DNA of 51,390 nucleotides from Thermoplasmata archaeon (GTDB taxonomy: Archaea > Thermoplasmatota > E2 > DHVEG-1): NCBI GenBank assembly GCA_003942085.1, contig DQIQ01000008.1, positions 1 through 51,390 of the forward strand, written 5' to 3'. The stretch's first letter is position 1. Each line of letters opens with the position of its first letter. The notes beneath the pieces were generated by a model. The model ran no database searches, had not been told where the DNA came from, and was given only the letters and a program-made list of their open reading frames with translations. Made by a program: the position numbers and the translations under genes. Positions 1 through 7,624 of the stretch are shown here, piece after piece.

Positions 1-114
1 CTATCTGTGTAAGGAAATCACGATTGCGTAAAAGAAATATTTTTTCTTTTTTCCTTTTATTTGATTATTCTTTCATCTTTTAAAAGACGACTTGTTTTTT
101 CTTAGTAGCCTGAG

Positions 115-1668
115 TTTCGCACTTGAATAAAAGTTAAGTGCCTTCAGCAGTTTGTATTTTATTGGCAACAAAATGCAAACAACACTGAAGACACCAAACC
201 ACATAAAGCCAAACCAAAATAAGACCTTTCCGATTGGGACCATCCAGAGCGTCCAACACATTTTCAATGAACTTCAACTCCCACCACTCCTGGATACCCT
301 CAAACACTGCGGACATCCACTCAGCGGACTGGTCACCGGACTGGTCTCCTACAAAATGACCGAAAACCTCTCCGTAAGCAGATGCCACCAATGGATGACA
401 ACCAACCCCCTGCTTCTGGAACACCTTCAGCTCATAAATTTTGGAGACGATGCACTCTACCGCTGTCTCGAAAAAATAGGGGAACAACGACAGATCATTC
501 TCCGTCATATCCTGCAAATCCTCAAAAAAGACCATGATGTGGGACTTGACATGGTGTTCATGGACTGGACCAGTTCCCACTTTGAAGCCAGGCCGACAGA
601 ATTCATCAAATACGGATACAGTAGAGATCATCGACCTGATCGGCCGCAGATCACCATCGGCCTAGCCCAGGACCAACACTCACAGCTTCCCGTAGGACTC
701 AGCATACAACCCGGCAACATCAATGACCAAATCCATTTCAAGATCACCTACCAGGAGATCAAACCAGGACTACGGACCGGCAGCGTCCTGGTTTTTGATG
801 CCGGCGCCACCGGCATCCCCAACCTCGACCTTCTCGTATCAGATAAGATGAAGTATCTCTCCCGCATGAAACTCAACACCAGCGATATCACACAACACCT
901 AGAAACGTTCAGCAAGGAGGAATGGACACCTGTTGTGACCGGCAATACGGATGAACAGGTGTACGGGAAGCAACTGGTGTTTCCCAGCAGGACCAAATAC
1001 CTGTATTTCTCCCAGAAACTCCACGATGATACCCTGGTGAACAGACGGAAACACCTCGAACAGGAATACGATGAGGCACTCAGCTTGTGGAAAACCATAC
1101 AAGAGCAGAAACGACCGCGTCAGAAATACCGCAACAGCAACCACTTCCTCCAAACACACCTCTCCTACACCTTCCCCCTCACAGGCCTAACTCGTGAGGA
1201 GGCGATAGACCGTGCGCTGCAGCTGTCCATCACCGGCAAAGAAGGATTTTTTGCACTCGTCTCAAACAAAGATTTCTCACTTCACGAGGCACTCCAGTAC
1301 TATCGTGAAAAAGACGGCGTGGAGAAGCTGTTCAACAGCATGAAAAACGAACTCCATGTCCGTCCCACACGCTGCTGGACACAGGAGGCGATCAACGGAT
1401 CCATCCTCATCGCGTTCCTTGCTCAACTGGTCATTAGCATGCTACGGTACAAACATGACGTTCTGCGTCATGTTTCCACAAAATTCATCATGCAAAGCCT
1501 GAGCAATTTCGCACTTACTATCACCATAGGAAAAAACGGCGTGAAAAACCGTGTTTTTTCCAATTTCGATTGGATCAATACCTTGATTTTTTGTGGAAAA
1601 ACACCGGGTTCATAGGTTTTTCAGCATTTTTGCTGACAAAAAGCCTGAAAAAAGTGTGAAGTGCGAAA
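115..1668 (+). mobile_element. IS1634-type insertion sequence
   Basis: An intact transposase gene lies between perfect 10-bp inverted copies of TTTCGCACTT (115-124) and AAGTGCGAAA (1659-1668), which I take as part of the terminal inverted repeats. No matching target duplication is obvious: the flanks read CCTGAG on the left and TGTGTT on the right. Either the true ends lie a few bases away or one flank has rearranged. A third TTTCGCACTT lies inside the transposase gene at 1508-1517. The right end abuts the coding part of a secreted phosphatase gene. Confidence 0.7.
173..1615 (+). CDS. IS1634-family DDE transposase
   Basis: This 480-residue transposase of the IS4/IS1634 group catalyses cut-and-paste transposition. 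An N-terminal helical region precedes the RNase-H-like core. The first acidic residue is in MDWTSSHFE (about residue 130), followed by the family signature YGYSRDHRPDRPQ. The second is in VFDAGATGIP (about 208). The Glu is in YREKDGVEKLF (about 383), followed by a conserved helical tail. The ATG at 173 is chosen; an in-frame TTG at 152 would add seven residues. The frame is full length with no internal stop, so the element could still be active. The family call rests on remembered motifs. Confidence 0.85.
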   Translation: MQTTLKTPNHIKPNQNKTFPIGTIQSVQHIFNELQLPPLLDTLKHCGHPLSGLVTGLVSYKMTENLSVSRCHQWMTTNPLLLEHLQLINFGDDALYRCLEKIGEQRQIILRHILQILKKDHDVGLDMVFMDWTSSHFEARPTEFIKYGYSRDHRPDRPQITIGLAQDQHSQLPVGLSIQPGNINDQIHFKITYQEIKPGLRTGSVLVFDAGATGIPNLDLLVSDKMKYLSRMKLNTSDITQHLETFSKEEWTPVVTGNTDEQVYGKQLVFPSRTKYLYFSQKLHDDTLVNRRKHLEQEYDEALSLWKTIQEQKRPRQKYRNSNHFLQTHLSYTFPLTGLTREEAIDRALQLSITGKEGFFALVSNKDFSLHEALQYYREKDGVEKLFNSMKNELHVRPTRCWTQEAINGSILIAFLAQLVISMLRYKHDVLRHVSTKFIMQSLSNFALTITIGKNGVKNRVFSNFDWINTLIFCGKTPGS

Positions 1669-3197
1669 TGTGTTCTAATCAAGAAAAGAGCTTTCAACTG
1701 CGAAAGTCAGGGTATGACATCCATCTGAACTGGCAGCAGAACTCTTCGACCACGATAACGGTGGTTTGGGAGACCACACCCTCAACAACAGGTAGCACGG
1801 TGAAATACGGACCAGACCTGAATTATAGCCAAATCGCGACAGGAACCACCGATAACCAAGGCACGAACGGACTAATCCATATCGTTGAGATAATCGGGCT
1901 GTCAGCTGGTACAACCTATCATTATATCTGTGGTGATGATGCCGGTGGTTGGAGTACAGATTTAACCTTCATGACGGCACCAGAAAACCCGGGTGATTTT
2001 GTGTTCTGCGCAATGGGTGATTCTCGTGATAACCCTAGCGAGCTCAACAAGATAGTCAGCAAAGCAAATGAAGCCAATCCTATGTTCACGGTATTTACCG
2101 GCGATTTATGCCACAGTGACAACAGCACCGACTATGACACATGGTTCTCAATCTGGGAGCAACTCGGCGATCATTCTCCTATCGTCCCAGCACTTGGTAA
2201 CCATGAATTTAACGCGATAAACTACCTGCACCGGTTCGCACTGCCGAACAATGAGCGATGGTATTCATTCAATTACAGCAACATGCACATTATCGTTCTG
2301 AGCACTCAATTGGATAGTTACTCACAAGGGACCGCTCAATACACCTGGTTCGTCCATGACCTTACTGCAGCTACGAACGACTCAGCACATCCATGGAAAA
2401 TTGTCAATTTCCATAACCCTCCATACAATGTGGGAGGACACGGCGGTGATTCAAGCGTTCAAAATACTTTATCACCACTAATCTCCCAGTATAAGGTGGA
2501 TCTGGTCTTCAACGGACACAATCACTATTACGAAAGGACATATCCTCTCAAGGGCGGAGGCGCGACTCCAACAGTAACTGATACAAACCTGCATTATTAC
2601 AAAAACCCGGATGGTGTGATATATGCGACCACAGGCTCGTGCGGCGCCCCGCTGTACGACGTGGGTTCCGCATACTACCTTGCGGTGGCAGTGAAGAACT
2701 ATCAATTTGCAAAAATCAGTGTCTTCACAAACAACTCACTCCACATGGAGACGTTTCTGGACGATGGAACGACACGCATTGATGACTTCTGGATAGAAAA
2801 AAATGAAACACCAAACCAACCACCACATCCACCAACCATTACCGGCCCAGCAAACGGAAAAATAAAGGTTGCTACCCAGTATAATTTCACAACAACAGAC
2901 CCTGATGGTGATGAGGTATCCTACTTCATCGATTGGGGTGATCACACCAACAGTAGCTGGATTGGTCCCTATTCATCAGGAGACCTCATTACCCAACCAC
3001 ATACCTGGTCCAAAAAGGGATCCTATACGATCAAAGCGAAAGCAAAAGACAGTAAAGGTGCTGAAAGCGACTGGGGCGCTCTGCAAGTGACCATGCCTCT
3101 GTCGTATGAGCCCCCGCAGTTCCGATTTCTTGAATGGCTTTTCGAACGATTCCCTCATGCGTTTCCAATACTAAGATATACCCTGGATTTCAACTGA
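1668..3197 (+). CDS. Secreted metallophosphoesterase with PKD domain, 5' end lost to an IS
   Basis: Purple-acid-phosphatase-like protein. A fibronectin-type N domain begins at SGYDIHLNWQ, followed by a calcineurin-like core with GDSRDN, TGDLCH, GNHEF, NFHNPPYN and GHNHYYERTYP, the expected dinuclear metal ligands. A PKD domain with DPDGD and DWGD follows, then a tail ending WLFERFPHAFPILR. Such proteins normally carry a signal peptide; none is present. The frame runs back out of the insertion sequence (open from GTG 1593), and an ATG at 1668 begins on the last base of its inverted repeat. I infer that the IS removed the promoter, signal peptide and true start, so the gene may be silent or yield a cytoplasmic protein. 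Nearly the whole phosphatase domain remains. Confidence 0.8.
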   Translation: MCSNQEKSFQLRKSGYDIHLNWQQNSSTTITVVWETTPSTTGSTVKYGPDLNYSQIATGTTDNQGTNGLIHIVEIIGLSAGTTYHYICGDDAGGWSTDLTFMTAPENPGDFVFCAMGDSRDNPSELNKIVSKANEANPMFTVFTGDLCHSDNSTDYDTWFSIWEQLGDHSPIVPALGNHEFNAINYLHRFALPNNERWYSFNYSNMHIIVLSTQLDSYSQGTAQYTWFVHDLTAATNDSAHPWKIVNFHNPPYNVGGHGGDSSVQNTLSPLISQYKVDLVFNGHNHYYERTYPLKGGGATPTVTDTNLHYYKNPDGVIYATTGSCGAPLYDVGSAYYLAVAVKNYQFAKISVFTNNSLHMETFLDDGTTRIDDFWIEKNETPNQPPHPPTITGPANGKIKVATQYNFTTTDPDGDEVSYFIDWGDHTNSSWIGPYSSGDLITQPHTWSKKGSYTIKAKAKDSKGAESDWGALQVTMPLSYEPPQFRFLEWLFERFPHAFPILRYTLDFN

Positions 3198-3224
3198 CCA
3201 TCAATCCTTGTCGTACCGGCAAAC

Positions 3225-3252
3225 GTGGGTTCAAATCCCTTCCCCGGCACTA
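3225..3252 (+). other. tRNA 3'-end-like remnant (possible attachment site)
   Basis: GTGGGTTCAAATCCC followed by TTCCCCGGCACTA looks like the T-arm and 3' acceptor strand of a tRNA, but no 5' half is present and the T-stem is imperfect. Closely similar sequences recur at 14437, 15455 and 15641. A recombination footprint or decayed tRNA is more likely than a working gene. Confidence 0.5.
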
Positions 3253-3381
3253 TTCGTTATGTTGATTTAATTTCATAGACAAGGTAGTATACACTTTACA
3301 TGAACCTGTATAGTATGCGCATTTAATTATTCTCATGTTAGTTATGACATCCTTGATATAAAGAGGAAAAAAATTATAATT

Positions 3382-4929
3382 TCAATAATCGGTTGTGAGA
3401 TATTTTACCACGTTGAGAATAATTTCACCGGTGACGTTTACGTCCTCCTGGTCAAAATACTTTAATACGTCCCCTTCAGAATGATTTACGCCATCTCTAT
3501 GATGTAATTTCCATCCACTATCTTTCAGGAAACATAACATCTCACACGTAGGATGGCTTTTTTCAAATGGTAATGGATTACTGACGATGCCTTTTTTCAA
3601 CCAGACGTATTTGAGACCACTTGAACTATTGACACGGTCGTCGTACTCTGCGTTTTGAATAAGCAGGGAGATTTTCGCTAAAAGACCGATGTTGTTTCCA
3701 ATGATATTTAACGTTAATGTTGGGTCATCTTGTTTGAATCCCAGCTGGTTTACATCGATCATGTAGATTATGTTTTCATCGGTGTGTAATGATGCGTAAT
3801 GTTTTGCTCCTACGCAAAACCCATGTTCTTCCCCGGAGAACCCGATGAATTTCATTGTATATTTTGGTGTGATATTCTGTTCCTTGAAATATTTCGCAAT
3901 CGCAAGAACCATCGCCATTCCAATCGCTGCATCAGCAGTACCTTGGCACCACCAGGAATCATAAAGACAATCCACAATCACTGTTTTCGTTGGATCTGTG
4001 CCGTTCATCTGCCCGATCACATTATAACTAATAATTGAAGTATTCAAATGCTGTGTTAATGTAAAATCAACTCTCGTGTTCTGAATATCCTGTAGGATAG
4101 TTTCACCGTCGCTTTTATTGATATAAATAAACGGGATATGATTTTGATTTTTTAACAGATTCATATCATGGACATCTTCATTGAAATCATACAAAATTAA
4201 TCCCTTGCAAAAGTCAAGATAGTTATCCCATAATAACGAATAGAATACTGGGATCCCCCCTTGTAATTGACGAATGACGTAATAGTTAAAATAAAAATTA
4301 TCAAGGAACGGGATCGTGCTTAACGGATTATATGGGTAAAACGCTCTATCTTGAAGTATTAAAACAAATGGTTCAAGCCTGCCTACTATTTTTTGCTTCA
4401 GTATATACAATGATGGAGAGAGTGGCGGACGTATGACCATGAGATTCTCATAGTCATAGGTATGATTCAGATCTTGATTGTTTTCAGAGGTTTCAAACCA
4501 TACCGGGGCGATATACGAATCAATTTTTTTCTTATTAATTTTAACAAAGTAATCAAGTATTTCTAATTCATGAGTCAGATCAGGATATTCTGTAGTGTTT
4601 GTAATTTGTTCTTTGTAGGTGTATAAACCCAAAGCGGTCATGTTTTCATAGATAATCTCTGCTGCTTTCTGTTCACCTTTTGTCCCATATGCTCTTCCTT
4701 TTGCGATTTCACCATTTGATTCATTGTACTCAGTGAAAATGATATTGCTGAGATTCTCAGTAATATTATGGATATACTGTAAGTCTAATTGTTCAAATGA
4801 ATAGTCATAGGTTTTCCGTAGATTTAATTTTTCTACATCAGCTAAAATGTTGGGGGTAATATTTCCAAAAAACAACAGTGCGATAGTAGTATAAACTAAC
4901 GATTTTAATATTAAATTATTATTTAGCAT
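3382..4929 (-). CDS. Exported M28-type peptidase homologue
   Basis: A 515-residue protein with an N-terminal signal sequence, a long N domain and an M28 (aminopeptidase-like) domain in its second half. Visible motifs are the DSWWCQGTADAAIGM stretch (about residues 320-335), GFSGEEHG (about 365, the paired Glu), MIDVNQLG and the late GVNHSEGD His (about 483). The usual first zinc ligand, His in the AHYDS block, is replaced: this protein reads CLYDS. It may therefore bind one metal or be inactive. Its start overlaps the stop of the upstream small gene, suggesting translational coupling. The closest relative in the window is the N-terminal half of the 2220-residue protein at 7625. Confidence 0.8.
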   Translation of the reverse strand: MLNNNLILKSLVYTTIALLFFGNITPNILADVEKLNLRKTYDYSFEQLDLQYIHNITENLSNIIFTEYNESNGEIAKGRAYGTKGEQKAAEIIYENMTALGLYTYKEQITNTTEYPDLTHELEILDYFVKINKKKIDSYIAPVWFETSENNQDLNHTYDYENLMVIRPPLSPSLYILKQKIVGRLEPFVLILQDRAFYPYNPLSTIPFLDNFYFNYYVIRQLQGGIPVFYSLLWDNYLDFCKGLILYDFNEDVHDMNLLKNQNHIPFIYINKSDGETILQDIQNTRVDFTLTQHLNTSIISYNVIGQMNGTDPTKTVIVDCLYDSWWCQGTADAAIGMAMVLAIAKYFKEQNITPKYTMKFIGFSGEEHGFCVGAKHYASLHTDENIIYMIDVNQLGFKQDDPTLTLNIIGNNIGLLAKISLLIQNAEYDDRVNSSSGLKYVWLKKGIVSNPLPFEKSHPTCEMLCFLKDSGWKLHHRDGVNHSEGDVLKYFDQEDVNVTGEIILNVVKYLTTDY

Positions 4930-5101
4930 TCTGGAATAACAACTCTTTCTGGTTAACCTTGCTAGTTATTGTTTTCTGGTTTGATGATTGAGTGATTTGA
5001 TATCCAATAACAACTGTTAAAGATGTATAAATAAGGAGAATCACTGTAAGAATGCTGATTTCAATGGCTAAACATTTCTTTATTAATCGATTTATTTGCA
5101 T
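4919..5101 (-). CDS. Small single-pass membrane protein
   Basis: Sixty residues starting MQINRLIKKC, with one hydrophobic segment followed by VIGYQITQSSNQ and NQKELLFQ. The same arrangement (hydrophobic segment, VVGYQ, polar tail) starts the protein encoded just upstream, so the two are probably relatives. The start overlaps the upstream stop by 10 bases, and the stop overlaps the peptidase start by 11 bases, giving a chain of coupled genes. The function is unknown. It could be a small anchor or chaperone for the peptidase, or a fragment of a longer family member cut off when the peptidase gene arrived. Confidence 0.55.
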   Translation of the reverse strand: MQINRLIKKCLAIEISILTVILLIYTSLTVVIGYQITQSSNQKTITSKVNQKELLFQNAK

Positions 5102-5679
5102 ATCGGAATAACAACGGATATGTAATAACATTGTACTATTTCAGTAGGAAGTAACATAATATAAATGCATACTATTAAGATTAGGAGACAACCCAGAATG
5201 TATCCTGGGAACCAACATATCGGAATATCAAATATTGTTGGAACATCGCTATTAACATCTTTATTTACATTAAATCTCTCTGAATTTTTTCTTAACTGAT
5301 GAAGAGCCTGTTCTATATCCGTAAAATCAATATCCTTTGTATTCTCTTTTTGAGATATTAGAGGTATTATTTTCTCTACAAATCTGTGAAATGTTTTATC
5401 ATCCATTTTACTGATGATATCTATGACTTTGTTCAGTTGTTCAGTTCTATTATCTCTTGTTGGGAATTGCCATCGATTCCCTTTTCCCATTCCAAGATAC
5501 TGAGATGTGGTGATATTTTGTTGTTGATTCGTTGCTCTCTGTGTTCTCATACTGAATAAAGGTGAATCATTCACTGTTGTTGATTTTACAGATTGATACC
5601 CAACTACATTACTCAATGAACCCAGAACAAGAAGAACCACAGCACAGATACTAACCCCTATCAATGGTTTCTTATCCAT
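5092..5679 (-). CDS. Membrane-anchored protein with N- and C-terminal hydrophobic segments
   Basis: A 195-residue protein starting MDKKPLIGVSICAVV. This start is preferred over an ATG 21 bases upstream because AAAGGGG lies just before it. An N-terminal hydrophobic segment ends at VVGYQ. A polar, mainly helical middle part follows, then a second strong hydrophobic stretch near residues 165-185. The N-terminal pattern looks like a recurring archaeal exported-protein leader, but I cannot assign a function. It is first in a three-gene chain that ends with the M28 homologue, and its stop overlaps the next start. Confidence 0.6.
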   Translation of the reverse strand: MDKKPLIGVSICAVVLLVLGSLSNVVGYQSVKSTTVNDSPLFSMRTQRATNQQQNITTSQYLGMGKGNRWQFPTRDNRTEQLNKVIDIISKMDDKTFHRFVEKIIPLISQKENTKDIDFTDIEQALHQLRKNSERFNVNKDVNSDVPTIFDIPICWFPGYILGCLLILIVCIYIMLLPTEIVQCYYISVVIPICK

Positions 5680-5742
5680 TTGCTTTTTCCCCTTTATCAT
5701 ATTTTATAACAGAGTTCTTCTATAAATATGTTTATTTCATCA

Positions 5743-7485
5743 CTAATTAAATCCAAGCAGATATCGTAGTATTGGGTATGCATTCGGGAATCGTTCAAAC
5801 AGCCATTCAATGAATTGAAAATGTGGTGGCTCATAGGAAAAGGGCATGGTGACCTCCATGGTCGTCCAGTTGCTCTCCGCACCAATGGAATCTCGTGCTT
5901 TCGCTTTGATAATATAGGTTCCTTGTTTCTCCCAAGTATGCAACATCCTAATAGAATATCCATGTACGCTTTCATATGACCAACCATTTGTCCCATCACC
6001 CCAGTCAACATAAACTTGAACCGGGTTGTTATCGGGGTCATCAATTAGGAATCGATAATCATATTCTTTACCGCTATTACCTTCTGTATTGCCACTGATG
6101 ATTGGGGGATATGGAGGCAGATTCGATCCGACAGCCCCAAATGCGTGCAAGCCATTACCAACCCAAAAACCAGTTGATCCAATATAGACGGTTCCATCTG
6201 TAGCAATCGCCGGTGAGGAATCTACCCATTCATCTGATATGGTTTTCCGCCAACGTTCCGTTCCATCTGGATTTACTGCAAGGATTTCACCAGCAGTAGT
6301 TTCACCGACATCAACACCAACATATATAGTGCCTTCTGCCGCAATAGCAGGGCAGGATGTGAAGATATGCCGATCCGTTCCAAGATTAAATATCCAACGC
6401 ATCGTTCCATTTGGATATACTGCATATAGGTCGTCGCCACCGACATAAATAGTCCCGTCCGCTGCTATTGCGGGGGTTGTTTCTGTCCCAGAGCCGACAC
6501 TGCAGCGCCAAAGCATCGTCCCATTAGGATAGAGTGCGTAGAGATATCCATCCCAGGAACCGAAGTAGATAGTCCCATCGGGAATTACTGAGGGCACTCC
6601 TTTGACATGGTTTCCTGTTGGGAAATACCATTTCAATGTCCCATTGGGATTAAGAGCATAGAGACGGTTGTCCCAACTCCCGATGTATATAGTTCCATCC
6701 ATAGCTAATGCAGGGTCGCCGTATATGTCATTTGGGAGATCATAATGCCAGAGTTCCGTTCCATTAGGATTGATGGCAAATACTCTGCCTTGTGAATGTC
6801 CGATGTAGATAGTTCCATTGGGAGCGATGACGGGTGATGATGAGATGATTTCACCGGTGTTGAATCGCCATTTGAGAGTTCCATCAGAACGTAAAGCATA
6901 TAAGTAATTGTCGCAGGAAGTTATGTAGATGGTACCGTCAGCAGCAATTGCCGGAGTTGAAAAAATCGGCTGGGATGTTTTATAAGACCATTTTAATGTA
7001 CTATTAGGATATAATGCATATACATACCAATTATTACTTCCAAAATAGATCGTACCATCAATAGCGACTACAGCACCAGAATCAACGCCACCTGAAATTG
7101 TAGTAAAACGCCATTTTTCAAGTCCAGGATTATTAATAGTGCTATAAATAGTTCGTCCGATGCGTTGCGCATTATAACTTTTCATCGGCCAAGACGAGTC
7201 CATTGAGCCACTCAATTCTACCGAGGATATAATTGATGTTGATGAACGAAAAACCTGCTTTCTTGAATCAGGATTCAACTGCTCCACGGGAAAGTAATAC
7301 TGGTCGTGCAACGATTTAGATTTATAGGGATATGCTTTCTGAAGAAAAAACATCTCCTCGGAGGATATGTAATTTTGGGAATTATTTGTAATTCCATTAA
7401 TGGGAATTGCTACTTGACTGGTGACTAAGGGTACAAGAAAGAAAGAAAAAATCAATATCAATGATATTCTTGATTTTTTTTCCAT
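5743..7485 (-). CDS. Secreted PQQ-like beta-propeller protein with PKD domain
   Basis: A 580-residue protein with a clear signal peptide (MEKKSRISLILIFSFFLVP). Seven or eight propeller-blade repeats follow, spaced about 40 residues apart and built around DGTIYIGS, LYALNPNGTLKW and similar blocks (about residues 115-450). A PKD domain with DDPDNNP and DWGDGTNG comes next, then a short tail with WLFERFPNAYPILR. The PKD and tail closely match those of the phosphatase at 1668. The fold suggests a surface binding or scaffold protein; nothing shows that it binds PQQ. On the minus strand a TATA box (CTTATATAG, 7511-7518) lies about 28 bases before the ATG, implying a very short leader. Confidence 0.85.
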   Translation of the reverse strand: MEKKSRISLILIFSFFLVPLVTSQVAIPINGITNNSQNYISSEEMFFLQKAYPYKSKSLHDQYYFPVEQLNPDSRKQVFRSSTSIISSVELSGSMDSSWPMKSYNAQRIGRTIYSTINNPGLEKWRFTTISGGVDSGAVVAIDGTIYFGSNNWYVYALYPNSTLKWSYKTSQPIFSTPAIAADGTIYITSCDNYLYALRSDGTLKWRFNTGEIISSSPVIAPNGTIYIGHSQGRVFAINPNGTELWHYDLPNDIYGDPALAMDGTIYIGSWDNRLYALNPNGTLKWYFPTGNHVKGVPSVIPDGTIYFGSWDGYLYALYPNGTMLWRCSVGSGTETTPAIAADGTIYVGGDDLYAVYPNGTMRWIFNLGTDRHIFTSCPAIAAEGTIYVGVDVGETTAGEILAVNPDGTERWRKTISDEWVDSSPAIATDGTVYIGSTGFWVGNGLHAFGAVGSNLPPYPPIISGNTEGNSGKEYDYRFLIDDPDNNPVQVYVDWGDGTNGWSYESVHGYSIRMLHTWEKQGTYIIKAKARDSIGAESNWTTMEVTMPFSYEPPHFQFIEWLFERFPNAYPILRYLLGFN

Positions 7486-7624
7486 AAATCTATTGCTCCA
7501 TTAATATAACTATATAAGATATTCCTTAAATATCTTTCCGTAAAACAATAAATCATTACAGATATCAATTTTTTAATTATAATTTTTTTCAACAATTTAT
7601 TGTTAAAAAAGAAAATGTTAAATA
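7486..7624. promoter_or_regulatory. Divergent AT-rich promoter region
   Basis: This gap separates the divergent propeller gene and giant peptidase gene. It carries a minus-strand TATA box near 7511-7518, and TTATAATT near 7576 could serve the plus strand. No operator-like palindrome was found. Confidence 0.4.

Noticed and set aside
3225-3252. A functional tRNA gene
   Set aside because: No D-arm or anticodon arm lies upstream, and the T-stem does not pair fully.
3334-3360. ATGTTAGTTATGACATC resembling the signal-peptide coding part at 7703
   Set aside because: The match is only about 17 bases and the frame closes at once; too short to call a gene remnant.
6100-7150. Regular repeats in DNA as a possible CRISPR or satellite
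   Set aside because: They are the coding repeats of propeller blades (about 120 bp period) and vary as protein-coding repeats do.
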